Shown here: positions 8,852-16,662 of the stretch, in pieces
How the letters are laid out: each line of letters starts with the position of its first letter
Numbering within the stretch: position 1 is the first letter of the stretch
Translations under genes and position numbers: made by a program
The notes under the pieces: generated by a model
What the model saw: the letters and a program-made list of their open reading frames with translations, nothing else
Databases searched by the model: none
What the model was told of the DNA's origin: nothing
NCBI RefSeq assembly: GCF_002211285.1
Contig: NZ_LOKX01000035.1
Coordinates: 1 to 64,000, forward strand
Direction: 5' to 3'
Length of the DNA: 64,000 nucleotides
Source of the DNA: Rhizobium sp. R635
GTDB taxonomy: Bacteria > Pseudomonadota > Alphaproteobacteria > Rhizobiales > Rhizobiaceae

Positions 8852-9148
8852 TTACTGCGAAAAAAGAATTGCGGCAAACACAATCAACAGCGTTAAAAAC
8901 AATAAAATAAGCAATGGCATCGTATATAAAACTCTAGATCTATTTGGGATAATATCTTCTTCCTCGGCTGACTCTCTTTTGTACATCTTTGATCCGATTT
9001 TACTATCTAATTCAAAATCCCATTTATTTTTCTTGTAAAATATAAGCTCTTTCACTTCTGTTGTGACTAGAAAAATTATGGCTAAGGATAGGACTGCTAT
9101 GGGGGTGATTGCCCCATAGGTATCCAGATGATTTTCTAACGAAGCCAC
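8852..9148 (-). CDS. A+T-rich orphan membrane protein
   Basis: 98 residues from a GTG at 9148, with AGGGG correctly spaced upstream on the minus strand. Two hydrophobic segments (about 12-30 and 74-95) flank a charged, lysine/glutamate-rich loop (KKNKWDFELDSKIG). I recognise no family. The stretch is clearly richer in A and T than everything around it, including codon third positions, which suggests recent acquisition. It converges on the PF04120 gene with only nine bases between stops. Confidence 0.6.
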   Translation of the reverse strand: MASLENHLDTYGAITPIAVLSLAIIFLVTTEVKELIFYKKNKWDFELDSKIGSKMYKRESAEEEDIIPNRSRVLYTMPLLILLFLTLLIVFAAILFSQ

Positions 9149-9260
9149 GCGTTATCCCCTGCGGTGCCTTATGTGTTTTGTAATTTATTGTACGCGCGGA
9201 AAATAGCGAGCGGTTTTATGCCGTGTGCTCCTGTGGCAGTTCTTTGCGCAGGCAGATATG

Positions 9261-9285
9261 AAAACGACGCCCTTAGGGGGCGTCG
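9261..9285 (-). terminator. Intrinsic terminator of purB
   Basis: An inverted repeat (CGACGCCC / GGGGCGTCG, 9265-9285) is followed on the minus strand by TTTT, about 25 bases past the purB stop. Confidence 0.8.
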
Positions 9286-9310
9286 CCATATTGTTGATTC
9301 CCGAACCCGC

Positions 9311-10618
9311 TCACGCCTTGCCAAAGACACGCCGGAAGATCGTGTCGACATGCTTGGTGTGATACCCAAGATCAAACTTCTCCCGGATATCCTCTTCCGA
9401 AAGCGCGGCACGGACCTCGGCATCGGCCAACAGCTCTTCCAGAAAATCCTTGCCCTGTTCCCACACCTTCATCGCATTGCGCTGGACGAGGCGGTAGGCG
9501 TCCTCGCGGGAGGTGCCGGCCTGGGTGAGCGCCAGGAGGACACGCTGGGAGTGGACGAGGCCGCGGAACTTGTTGAGGTTCTTCTCCATGTTCTCAGGGT
9601 AAACCAGCAGCTTTTCGATGACGCCGGCGAGACGCGAGAGGGCGAAGTCGAGCGTGACGGTGGCGTCCGGGCCGATCACGCGTTCGACCGAGGAGTGGGA
9701 GATATCGCGCTCGTGCCAGAGGGCGACGTTTTCCATGGCGGGCAGAGCGTAGGAGCGGACCATGCGGGCGAGGCCGGTCAGGTTTTCGGTCAGGACCGGA
9801 TTGCGCTTGTGGGGCATCGCCGAGGAGCCCTTCTGGCCGGGCGAGAAATATTCCTCGGCTTCCAGCACCTCGGTGCGCTGCAGGTGGCGGATTTCGGTCG
9901 CCAGGCGCTCGATCGAGGAGGCGACGACGCCGAGGGTGGCGAAATACATGGCGTGGCGATCACGCGGGATGACCTGGGTCGAGACCGGCTCGGCTTTCAG
10001 GCCAAGGGCCTCGGCGACATGTTCCTCGACGCGCGGATCGATATTGGCGAAGGTGCCGACGGCGCCCGAGATGGCGCAGGTCGCGACTTCCTCGCGGGCG
10101 GCGACGAGACGCTGGCGGCAGCGCTCAAATTCGGCATAGGCGAGCGCCAGCTTGACGCCGAAGGTGGTGGGCTCGGCGTGGATGCCGTGCGAGCGGCCGA
10201 TGGTGACGGTGTCCTTGTGTTCGAAGGCGCGGGTTTTCAGCGCCGTGAGCAGCCGGTCGAGATCGGCGATGAGGATATCGGTGGCGCGAACCAACTGGAC
10301 GTTGAAGCAGGTGTCGAGCACGTCTGATGAGGTCATGCCCTGGTGGACGAAGCGCGCATCCGGGCCGACGATTTCGGCGAGGTGGGTGAGGAAGGCAATG
10401 ACGTCATGTTTGGTGACTGCCTCGATCTCGTCGATGCGGGCGACGTCGAAGGTGGCCGCGCCGCCTCTTTCCCAGATCGTTTTTGCCGCCGATTTCGGGA
10501 TGACGCCGAGTTCCGCCAGCGCGTCGCAGGCATGCGCCTCGATCTCGAACCAGATGCGGAACTTGGTTTCGGGAGACCAGATGGCGACCATTTCGGGCCG
10601 GGAGTAACGCGGGATCAT
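9311..10618 (-). CDS. purB: Adenylosuccinate lyase
   Basis: 435 residues, normal length. It releases fumarate from SAICAR and from adenylosuccinate, so it acts in de novo IMP synthesis (after PurC) and in AMP synthesis. The fumarase/aspartase signature GSSAMPHKRNP is intact, as are MTSSDVLDT and the N-terminal MIPRYSRPEM. The ATG at 10618 lies 129 bases downstream of the upstream membrane-protein gene, and that gap holds a palindromic repeat. purB is thus separated from the purCSQ operon, and may have its own promoter or be the last gene of the rpe cluster. Confidence 0.97.
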   Translation of the reverse strand: MIPRYSRPEMVAIWSPETKFRIWFEIEAHACDALAELGVIPKSAAKTIWERGGAATFDVARIDEIEAVTKHDVIAFLTHLAEIVGPDARFVHQGMTSSDVLDTCFNVQLVRATDILIADLDRLLTALKTRAFEHKDTVTIGRSHGIHAEPTTFGVKLALAYAEFERCRQRLVAAREEVATCAISGAVGTFANIDPRVEEHVAEALGLKAEPVSTQVIPRDRHAMYFATLGVVASSIERLATEIRHLQRTEVLEAEEYFSPGQKGSSAMPHKRNPVLTENLTGLARMVRSYALPAMENVALWHERDISHSSVERVIGPDATVTLDFALSRLAGVIEKLLVYPENMEKNLNKFRGLVHSQRVLLALTQAGTSREDAYRLVQRNAMKVWEQGKDFLEELLADAEVRAALSEEDIREKFDLGYHTKHVDTIFRRVFGKA

Positions 10619-10669
10619 GGGCGGCTGCCTTCACTTCAAGAGGTTTAAGCGTCGAAGATTTGGTTTTAC

Positions 10670-10713
10670 GCAATTTCGGACGCAAAACCGCTGGGCACTT
10701 TTGCTGAAATTGC
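10670..10713. repeat. Rhizobial palindromic intergenic repeat upstream of purB
   Basis: GCAATTTC (10670-10677) and GAAATTGC (10706-10713) form the outer arms, with TTTTACGCAATT-like and CGCAAAACCGCT-like segments of the sort found repeated between genes in Rhizobium. It lies in the purB leader. Confidence 0.6.
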
Positions 10714-10747
10714 TTTAGCGCCCCTGTAGCAAAGACGGGCGGCAATC

Positions 10748-11233
10748 TCAACGCATGCGTTTGGCAAGATGATAACTGCTTGCGACAAGGCAGACGAGGC
10801 CGAGCGGCAGGAAAAGGCGAAGGCCGATCACCAGGAACTGGTAGACGGCGCTGATGCTGGTGAAGACGAACTGGAAAGCCCAGACGATGCTGCCGAAGGG
10901 TGCGTGCCAGCGCGAATAGAAGATCCGGTATTCCATGGCGAAGAGGAAAGCGGTCATCAGGATCGTGGCCGCCGTCAGCGTCACGAAAAAAGCGGCGAAC
11001 CGCGCTTCCGGCGGCCTGTTATAGGCAAGGAAGCGGGCGACCGGCAGGGCGAAGGGCCAGGAGAGCAGGCCGCCGAGGAAATAGAGTGCTGCGACCTCGG
11101 CAAGCCGGCTGGTCTGCAGGCCGTTGCGGAGATAGAGGCCGAGCATGGCGGCGGCCAGCATCTGCATGCCCCAGAGCAATGCACCGACAAAGAGATCGGA
11201 GTAGGGCGGCTTCGCCGCCCGAAGGCGATCCAT
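10748..11233 (-). CDS. Hypothetical membrane protein with about four helices
   Basis: 161 residues from the ATG at 11233. Around four hydrophobic segments span most of the protein (near residues 13-35, 45-65, 80-100 and 125-155), with an arginine-rich C-terminus (HLAKRMR). No family recognised. It follows the DUF2259 gene by 17 bases on the same strand and so is probably in the rpe operon. Upstream in-frame starts are possible but would add low-complexity basic sequence. Confidence 0.75.
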   Translation of the reverse strand: MDRLRAAKPPYSDLFVGALLWGMQMLAAAMLGLYLRNGLQTSRLAEVAALYFLGGLLSWPFALPVARFLAYNRPPEARFAAFFVTLTAATILMTAFLFAMEYRIFYSRWHAPFGSIVWAFQFVFTSISAVYQFLVIGLRLFLPLGLVCLVASSYHLAKRMR

Positions 11234-11250
11234 CCTGGGGCGATCCTCGC

Positions 11251-11976
11251 TCAGGGATGGACAGGAACGGCGATCCAGCGTCCGTTCCTCTCGGCATCGA
11301 AGGCCAGGACGAGAGCGACGTGAACCGGGTTTCCACCTTCCGGCTGGTAGACCATCGCGCCGCCGATCCGGTATTCCACCGAACATACGCGCTCGGCCGG
11401 GACAGTGGTGGCCTGGCGGGCCGCCTGCCGGTTCGGGGCGCCTTCCTTCTCGATCATCTGCAGGCTGAAGCCGATGACGCGCTTATCGACCGCGGCGCAA
11501 TCCTTCGGCGTCGGCACCGGCATCTCGCCAAGCGAGAGCGTATAGGGCGATTTCGGCGGTCCGTCGGTCGCAAGCGTCGTGTAGCGAAGCGTCTTCGAGG
11601 GGGAGCCGAGCTCGGTCGGCGGGTTGAACGCGGCGATCAGGCCGGGATTGGTCAGGAGATCGTATTTGTCCATCTGGCCGCGCGCCGCCGTCAGGTTCTG
11701 CCGCCGCGCCTTGGAGAGATTGGCGTCCTTCTCGGTCAGTTCAGTGCGGAAAGGCGTGCCTTCGAGATACTGGCCGTTTTCGGTATCGATGAAATAGGTG
11801 TTGGAGTAGGGGGCGTTGCCGTCACCCTCGATGCCGAATTCCTGAAACGCGAAGACCTTGCCGTCGGCGGAAAAGCCGATCGGCTGGATGCTGGCGATGT
11901 CTCCGGCCAGTGATATGCCGGGCAGGCCGGCAATTGCGGCGGCAAGCATGCCGCCCATCATCAGACGCTTCTTCAT
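11251..11976 (-). CDS. DUF2259 family secreted protein
   Basis: 241 residues. A Sec signal peptide is clear (MKKRLMMGG, hydrophobic core, cleavage near SLAGD). The mature part matches the DUF2259 group of predicted periplasmic proteins: it opens with IQPIGFSADGKVFAFQEFGI and continues with a strand-rich domain including YFIDTENGQYL. Function unknown. Its ATG overlaps the rpe stop by four bases, indicating coupled translation. Confidence 0.88.
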   Translation of the reverse strand: MKKRLMMGGMLAAAIAGLPGISLAGDIASIQPIGFSADGKVFAFQEFGIEGDGNAPYSNTYFIDTENGQYLEGTPFRTELTEKDANLSKARRQNLTAARGQMDKYDLLTNPGLIAAFNPPTELGSPSKTLRYTTLATDGPPKSPYTLSLGEMPVPTPKDCAAVDKRVIGFSLQMIEKEGAPNRQAARQATTVPAERVCSVEYRIGGAMVYQPEGGNPVHVALVLAFDAERNGRWIAVPVHP

Positions 11977-12650
11977 CCTCGTGCCCCTTCGGCTGCCTGA
12001 CGCAGACCGGCGACGGTCTTGCGGTAATCCTCGACGGTATCGCCTTTGAAAATCGCCGATCCGGCAACGAGGACGTTGGCGCCGGCGCGGGCGATATCAG
12101 GCGCCGTTTCCACCGTGACGCCGCCGTCGACCTCGAGTTCGATCGGGCGGTCACCGATCAGTGACTTTGCGGCGGCGATCTTGGCCGTCATCGCCGGAAT
12201 GAATTTCTGGCCGCCGAATCCGGGGTTGACCGACATGATCAGGATGAGATCGATATCATCGAGCACGTTCTCGATGGCGCTGAGCGGCGTTGCCGGATTG
12301 ATCGTCACCCCGACCTTCTTGCCGAGATTGCGGACGGTTTGCAGCGAGCGGTGCAGATGCGGCCCGGATTCGGCATGGACGGTGATGCGGTCGCAGCCGG
12401 CCTTGGCGAAGGCTTCGAGATAGTCGTCGACCGGCGAGATCATCAGGTGGCAGTCGAAAGTGGCCGAGGTATAGGAGCGCAGCGACTTGATGACATCGGG
12501 ACCGAAGGAGATGTTGGGCACGAAATGGCCGTCCATGACGTCGAGATGGATCCAGTCGGCGCCGGCGGCCGTCACGTCGCGCACCTCCTCGCCGAGCCTG
12601 GCGAAATCCGCCGCGAGGATCGAAGGGGCAATGCGAATGGGCAGCGTCAT
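11973..12650 (-). CDS. rpe: Ribulose-phosphate 3-epimerase
   Basis: 225 residues, a TIM barrel that interconverts ribulose-5-phosphate and xylulose-5-phosphate in the pentose phosphate and Calvin pathways. Conserved elements are present: PSILAADFARLGEEV, HLDVMDGHFVPNISFGP (metal-binding His/Asp), HLMISPVDDYLEAF, VNPGFGGQKF and ELEVDGGVT near the phosphate site. It is the second gene of a minus-strand cluster (binding protein, rpe, DUF2259, membrane protein). Confidence 0.97.
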   Translation of the reverse strand: MTLPIRIAPSILAADFARLGEEVRDVTAAGADWIHLDVMDGHFVPNISFGPDVIKSLRSYTSATFDCHLMISPVDDYLEAFAKAGCDRITVHAESGPHLHRSLQTVRNLGKKVGVTINPATPLSAIENVLDDIDLILIMSVNPGFGGQKFIPAMTAKIAAAKSLIGDRPIELEVDGGVTVETAPDIARAGANVLVAGSAIFKGDTVEDYRKTVAGLRQAAEGARG

Positions 12651-12713
12651 CAGGTTCTCACTCCGTAGGAGGCGCCATGACCGCGGCGCCCGAATTCAAG
12701 GCTCGCGGCGTGC

Positions 12714-13796
12714 TTATTGCGTCGGCGCGGCAGGTGGAAAAAAGCCGCTGCCTCGCCATTCGAGCAGACGGTAGGGATTTTGCGAAAGTTCATGCCCGCC
12801 GGTGAAGGCGACGGCGCCGATCGGCGTCTGGAATGTGGTGCCGGCAAGCGTCTCCTGGAGCGGCTTGCCCGCCTGGGCGGCGGCTTGCGCAGCCTGGCCG
12901 GCGATGAGGGCTGCCGCCATCGAGGGCAGGACATAACCTTCCGGCTCGACGCCCTTGGCACGCAGGGCCTCGGCCGCAGCCGCGCCTTCCGGCAGCACTG
13001 CATATTCGGGCAGCGTGACGGCGCGCACGCCGTCCGTGAGCGGCAGCGGCTGATTGGCGGCGCGCATGGCATCGCCGCCGAGAATGGAGAGCGGGATGTT
13101 CTCCGCCTTGGCATCGCGGGCGATGACGGAGACGTCGTTGCGGTCGCCGCCGATGAAGACCCTGGTGGCGCCGGCCCGTTTCAGGCGGCGCACGAGAGCG
13201 ATCTGCTGCTCCTGTCCCGGGCGATAGGTGTCGGTGAAAACAGGCTTCAGACCGTTCTGCTCCAGCGCGTTGCGCACGGCTTCCGTCAGTTCGCGGCCAT
13301 GGATGGTGCCGTCCTCGATCAGGGCGATCGGGTCTGCCGCCCAGTTCTTGAGGATCACCTCGATGATCTTTGCCGCTTCGGCGCCGTCGGCGGGCGCAAG
13401 GCGGAAGAGCGGCCAGCCGTTTTTCAGCGCATCCTCCATCAGGATGCGTGAACGTACCGAGACGGTGATCGCGACAATATTGGCGTCCTTCAGCTTCGGC
13501 AACGCGTCTTCCAGCGTCTCGCTGCAGAGAAAGCCGACGGCTACCTGAACCTTGGCATTGACGAGCGCATCGGCAACCGCCGCGCCGCTATTGTCCTCGC
13601 AGGTCTCATTGATGGCGACGAGCGTATTTCCGGATTGCTGGATCTCGGAACCGGCGCCGGCGGCGATCTGTGCGCCGAGAAGCGCGAGCGGGCCGCCCTG
13701 GGGAGCGACGACGCCGATCGTCACGCCGGCCGCATGGCCTTGCGCCGCCGCTACCAGCAGCGCCAGAAAGGCTGCTATGCCACGCAGGTTGATCAT
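12714..13796 (-). CDS. Periplasmic binding protein, branched-chain amino acid type (Peripla_BP_6)
   Basis: 360 residues. The signal peptide is MINLRGIAAFLALLVAAAQGHAA. The mature protein has the two-lobe type I fold: IGVVAPQGGPLALLG at the start, NETCEDNSGAAVADALV and VGFLCSETLEDALPKL around the ligand cleft, and VFIGGDRNDVSVIARDA in the second lobe. The C-terminus has FQTPIGAVAFTGGHELSQNPYRLLEW. No permease or ATPase genes are adjacent, so it is an orphan that must use a remote transporter or act as a sensor. It lies 63 bases upstream of rpe and may lead that operon. Confidence 0.88.
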   Translation of the reverse strand: MINLRGIAAFLALLVAAAQGHAAGVTIGVVAPQGGPLALLGAQIAAGAGSEIQQSGNTLVAINETCEDNSGAAVADALVNAKVQVAVGFLCSETLEDALPKLKDANIVAITVSVRSRILMEDALKNGWPLFRLAPADGAEAAKIIEVILKNWAADPIALIEDGTIHGRELTEAVRNALEQNGLKPVFTDTYRPGQEQQIALVRRLKRAGATRVFIGGDRNDVSVIARDAKAENIPLSILGGDAMRAANQPLPLTDGVRAVTLPEYAVLPEGAAAAEALRAKGVEPEGYVLPSMAAALIAGQAAQAAAQAGKPLQETLAGTTFQTPIGAVAFTGGHELSQNPYRLLEWRGSGFFPPAAPTQ

Positions 13797-13976
13797 GAAA
13801 GGCGGAGATCCCTAGCCATCGTCCATGCCCTTTTATCCGCAAGGCCGCGATCGTCAAAGAAAAACAAGCGCAACACGGTGCTTTTCACTGATCCTATTGT
13901 AGAAAACGTAACCGATGCTCGCCATATTGGCGCGATAGCAAGACGAACCAGGCATAAAAGCGGACGGGAGAAGCAG

Positions 13977-14471
13977 GTGTTGAACAGGCAGCATATCGAC
14001 CCTGGCCTTTATCGCGATGCCATGAGCCGTTATGCCGGCCATGTGCAACTTGTGACCACGGCGATGGAGGGTATGCGCCGCGGCGTCACCATTACCGCCG
14101 CCTGCTCGGTTTCGGACAATCCCGCATCGGTGCTGATCTGCCTCAACAACACCAACCCGAAGAACGAGATCTTCTTCCGCAGCGGCATCTTCGTGCTCAA
14201 TACGCTCGGCGCCCAGCATCAGGGCGTTGCCGACGCCTTTTCCGGCCGCACGGCGCTTGCCGATCACGACCGTTTCGCAAGCGCCCGTTTCGACACGCTC
14301 CTCACCGGCGCGCCGGTTCTCGCCGATGCACTGGCCGCCTTCGATTGCCGTGTGACCGACATCAAGGAAATGCCGACGCACAATGTCATCTTCGGTGAGG
14401 TCGCCGCCGTCCGCTTCAGCGAAAAGCACCCGGCGCTCATCTATATGAACCGGGATTATCATACGCTCTGA
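13977..14471 (+). CDS. Flavin reductase family protein (RutF/HpaC-like)
   Basis: 164 residues from GTG 13977, or one fewer from TTG 13980; there is no ATG before the conserved domain and GGGAG lies just upstream. The FMN-binding split-barrel signatures are present: YAGHVQLVTT, RRGVTITAACSVSDNPASVLICLN, FFRSGIFVLNTL and DCRVTDI...THNVIFGEV. Such proteins use NAD(P)H to supply reduced flavin to a partner monooxygenase; no monooxygenase is nearby. It is 32 bases upstream of the TfoX-N gene and 0.5 kb upstream of the repeat-peptide cassette on the same strand, so a link to the latter is possible but unproven. Confidence 0.85.
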   Translation: MLNRQHIDPGLYRDAMSRYAGHVQLVTTAMEGMRRGVTITAACSVSDNPASVLICLNNTNPKNEIFFRSGIFVLNTLGAQHQGVADAFSGRTALADHDRFASARFDTLLTGAPVLADALAAFDCRVTDIKEMPTHNVIFGEVAAVRFSEKHPALIYMNRDYHTL

Positions 14472-14503
14472 TAGGAACGGCCTGGATTTCGAGGGGATAG
14501 AGC

Positions 14504-14821
14504 ATGGACAATGCCGGGATCGAGGAAATGTTTCAGGGGCTCGGGCCGGTCACGATCAAGCGCATGTTCGGCGGCAAGGGCATCTATCATCTCGGGCGGA
14601 TCATCGCCGTCGAAGTGCGCGACGAGATGCTGCTGAAAGCCGACGAGACGACCGCCCCGGAGTTTGCCGCCGCCGGGGCCACGCAATGGGCCTATGAGGG
14701 CAAGAAGGGCAAGCCCGTGAAAATGCCCTACTGGTCGATCCCCGAAGAGGCCTACGACGATCCCGATCTGATGGCGAAATGGGTGCGGCTTGCCTATGAG
14801 GCAGCGCTGCGCGCTGAATGA
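14504..14821 (+). CDS. TfoX N-terminal domain protein
   Basis: 105 residues covering only the TfoX/Sxy N-terminal domain: MFGGKGIYHLGRIIAVEV, LLKADETTAPEF and MPYWSIPEEAYDDPDLMAKWVRLAYEAAL. The full Sxy competence regulator also has a C-terminal helical domain, which is absent; stand-alone versions are widespread in rhizobia with no defined role. It starts 32 bases after the flavin reductase stop. Confidence 0.88.
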   Translation: MDNAGIEEMFQGLGPVTIKRMFGGKGIYHLGRIIAVEVRDEMLLKADETTAPEFAAAGATQWAYEGKKGKPVKMPYWSIPEEAYDDPDLMAKWVRLAYEAALRAE

Positions 14822-14992
14822 CTACTCCATCCGTGGCCGCCTATTACGCCTTCCCGCGGCATTTTGCCTTGGTAATTTCACACATTCGGCGGCGCTTTGT
14901 AATCGCACGGCGCAATGATATGGTGCGCCGTCAATGCCGTATTTCTTATTGTTCCAGTCTATTTGATGCCATCCCCTTAGAGGAGAAATTGC

Positions 14993-15346
14993 ATGTCTAA
15001 AATGATGATTCTGGGCGTAAAAGGTGAAGCCGGTCTTTGGCTGGTCGACTTCGAGGCAGGCACCGTCACCGCGATGGACGGTAACCGCGAAGATTATATC
15101 TCCGCCCGCGACAACGCCGATAAATTTGAAACGGATCTTGACGTCGCCGTCGGCTTCGAACGGAAGGAGGTCGCCTTCTCCGGTCATTACTACAAAACCC
15201 CCGATGTGGACGTCGCTGTAGCCTTTGAGCCGAAAGACGCTGCCTTCTCCGGTCATTACTACAAGACCCCCGATGTGGATGTCGCTGTAGCCTTTGAGCC
15301 GAAAGACGGCGCCTTCTCAGGGCATTACTACAAAACTCCGAGATAA
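14993..15346 (+). CDS. Putative multi-core RiPP precursor with three tandem 23-residue repeats
   Basis: 117 residues behind a strong ribosome-binding site (AGAGGAGAAATTGC then ATG). Residues 1-47 form a leader-like part without signal peptide (MSKMMILGVKGEAGLWLVDF). Residues 48-70, 71-93 and 94-116 are three tandem units of 23 residues. Each has an acidic, valine-rich half (DVDVAVAFEPKD) and a fixed half (AFSGHYYKTP); one arginine then closes the protein. There is no cysteine. Units 2 and 3 differ at eight nucleotides, six of them synonymous, so the peptide sequence appears selected. The next genes encode YcaO and TfuA proteins, the pair that installs thioamides or azolines in peptides such as trifolitoxin and thiovarsolin. 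I infer a modified peptide or modified repeat protein; the product is unknown to me. Confidence 0.72.
   Translation: MSKMMILGVKGEAGLWLVDFEAGTVTAMDGNREDYISARDNADKFETDLDVAVGFERKEVAFSGHYYKTPDVDVAVAFEPKDAAFSGHYYKTPDVDVAVAFEPKDGAFSGHYYKTPR
15134..15340 (+). repeat. Three 69-bp in-frame tandem repeats
   Basis: Copies at 15134-15202, 15203-15271 and 15272-15340, all in the reading frame of the precursor gene. The first copy is diverged in its first half (GFERKEV for AFEPKDA) but all three encode AFSGHYYKTP exactly. Confidence 0.95.
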
Positions 15347-15408
15347 ATGTCGCGGTCCGCTCGGAACCGAAGGACGTCGCCCTTTCAGGTAGGCTGCGCG
15401 TGGAATGA
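15341..15408 (+). pseudogene. Decayed fourth repeat of the precursor, cut off by a one-base deletion
   Basis: Directly after the third copy, 15341-15390 still aligns with the first 51 bases of the repeat but is one base short. The deletion creates the present stop (TAA, 15344-15346). In the shifted frame it reads EINVAVRSEPKDVALSG, then RLRVE and TGA at 15406-15408. The HYYKTP half is gone. The precursor therefore once extended into at least one more unit. Confidence 0.7.
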
Positions 15409-15465
15409 TCGACCCGTCGCGGGCCGCGAAATGTTCGCAGTCCGGTCCGGTTTCGGTCGAGCCGC

Positions 15466-16662
15466 ATGATGTCTGACGAGCCGTTGACGTCTTACTCAGA
15501 TCGCAGTTGTTCTCCGAACGAGACGATGGCGCGGATTGCGCCATCGCTTTCCAAGCATGGAATAACACGCCTTGCTCGCCTGACGGATCTCGACAGGATC
15601 GGCATTCCCGTCTGGAACGCCATTGCGCCCAATTCACGCTCCATCGTCATCAATCAAGGTAAGGGGATTGACGACATAGACGCCAAGGTGTCGGCGGCCA
15701 TGGAGGCCTTGGAGCGAGCTGTCGCCGGAAATCCGCAAATCGAGGCCCGGCTGACAAGCATTCGGCAATTGGCATTCGAAGGTTTTTCAGCCGATCCTCT
15801 GGCCGGTCTTCTTTCGGCTGGCGGGCACGAAATACAGCCCGACGAGACGATTGCCTGGATGTCGGGATACGACCTGATCGCCGAACATGATGTCTGGGTT
15901 CCTCGTGAAGCCGTCGTGCTGGACGATACGAGAGCGAACAGATTCTGGCAGTCATCCGACGGTCTGGCGTCCGGCAACATACTCCTGGAAGCGACTTTCC
16001 ACGGCTTGCTGGAGCGCATTGAGCGCGATGCCGAAGTGCTCTCGCAGTTCTCCTCGAAGGAGGAGAAAGGAAGTCGCTGCATCGATGTCGATTCGATTGG
16101 CGATCCTGTTCTCAGCGGCCTTGCCCAGCGGGTACGCGATGCCGGTTTTCGGCTTCAGATGTTCGACACGACAAGCGATGTCGGCGTTCCCTGCTTCGAA
16201 GCCTTCATGGCCCCAACCGCGCCGTCCGAAATTGCATTACGCTATATCGAGGTGACATATGGAGCCGGGGCGCATCCGAATCCGGTACGCGCAGCGATAA
16301 GGGCCGTCACCGAAGCGGCCCAGTCGCGGCTGACCTATATCAGCGGCTCCCGTGACGACATCCATCCCGACACATTTGCGCGGCCGCTTCCAGACCACCT
16401 GCATGACGCGCTCCTCCTGGAACCGAACAACTATACTCCGCCGCAGAATGTGATGGTGGGAACGCTGAACGACATGCTGCAGGGCGTCATCGGCAAGCTG
16501 AAAGCGGTGGGAGTGAAGTCGGCAATCGTCGTCCACCTCAATCCGGGAGAGAATGATTTCAGCGTTGCGAAAGTCCTGGTTCCTGAGCTGGAAAATCCAG
16601 ATGGGAGACGCAAACGAAGGTTCGGCCCCCGCGCGCTGAAGAGGATCATGAAATCAAGATGA
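15466..16662 (+). CDS. YcaO-domain cyclodehydratase/thioamidation enzyme
   Basis: 398 residues. YcaO proteins activate a peptide backbone amide with ATP so that a side chain or sulfide can attack it, giving azolines or thioamides. The nucleotide-binding signatures are present: SAAMEALER (76-84, SxxxExxER type), LLERIERDA (181-189) and GAGAHPNPVRAAIRAVTEAAQSR with ISGSRDD (266-298). The C-terminus is basic (RRFGPRALKRIMKSR) and lacks the PxPxP end of azoline-forming YcaOs, as expected for TfuA partners. It starts 119 bases after the precursor, and its stop overlaps the tfuA-like start by four bases. An ATG one codon downstream (15469) is equally possible. Confidence 0.92.
   Translation: MMSDEPLTSYSDRSCSPNETMARIAPSLSKHGITRLARLTDLDRIGIPVWNAIAPNSRSIVINQGKGIDDIDAKVSAAMEALERAVAGNPQIEARLTSIRQLAFEGFSADPLAGLLSAGGHEIQPDETIAWMSGYDLIAEHDVWVPREAVVLDDTRANRFWQSSDGLASGNILLEATFHGLLERIERDAEVLSQFSSKEEKGSRCIDVDSIGDPVLSGLAQRVRDAGFRLQMFDTTSDVGVPCFEAFMAPTAPSEIALRYIEVTYGAGAHPNPVRAAIRAVTEAAQSRLTYISGSRDDIHPDTFARPLPDHLHDALLLEPNNYTPPQNVMVGTLNDMLQGVIGKLKAVGVKSAIVVHLNPGENDFSVAKVLVPELENPDGRRKRRFGPRALKRIMKSR

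Noticed and set aside
14818..15000. A 60-codon frame just before the repeat-peptide gene
   Set aside because: It overlaps the promoter and ribosome-binding region of the precursor, and lacks a ribosome-binding site or plausible protein composition.
15134..15340. Regularly spaced direct repeats that could suggest a CRISPR array
   Set aside because: The three units are contiguous without spacers, 69 bases long, and in the reading frame of a protein gene with synonymous changes.
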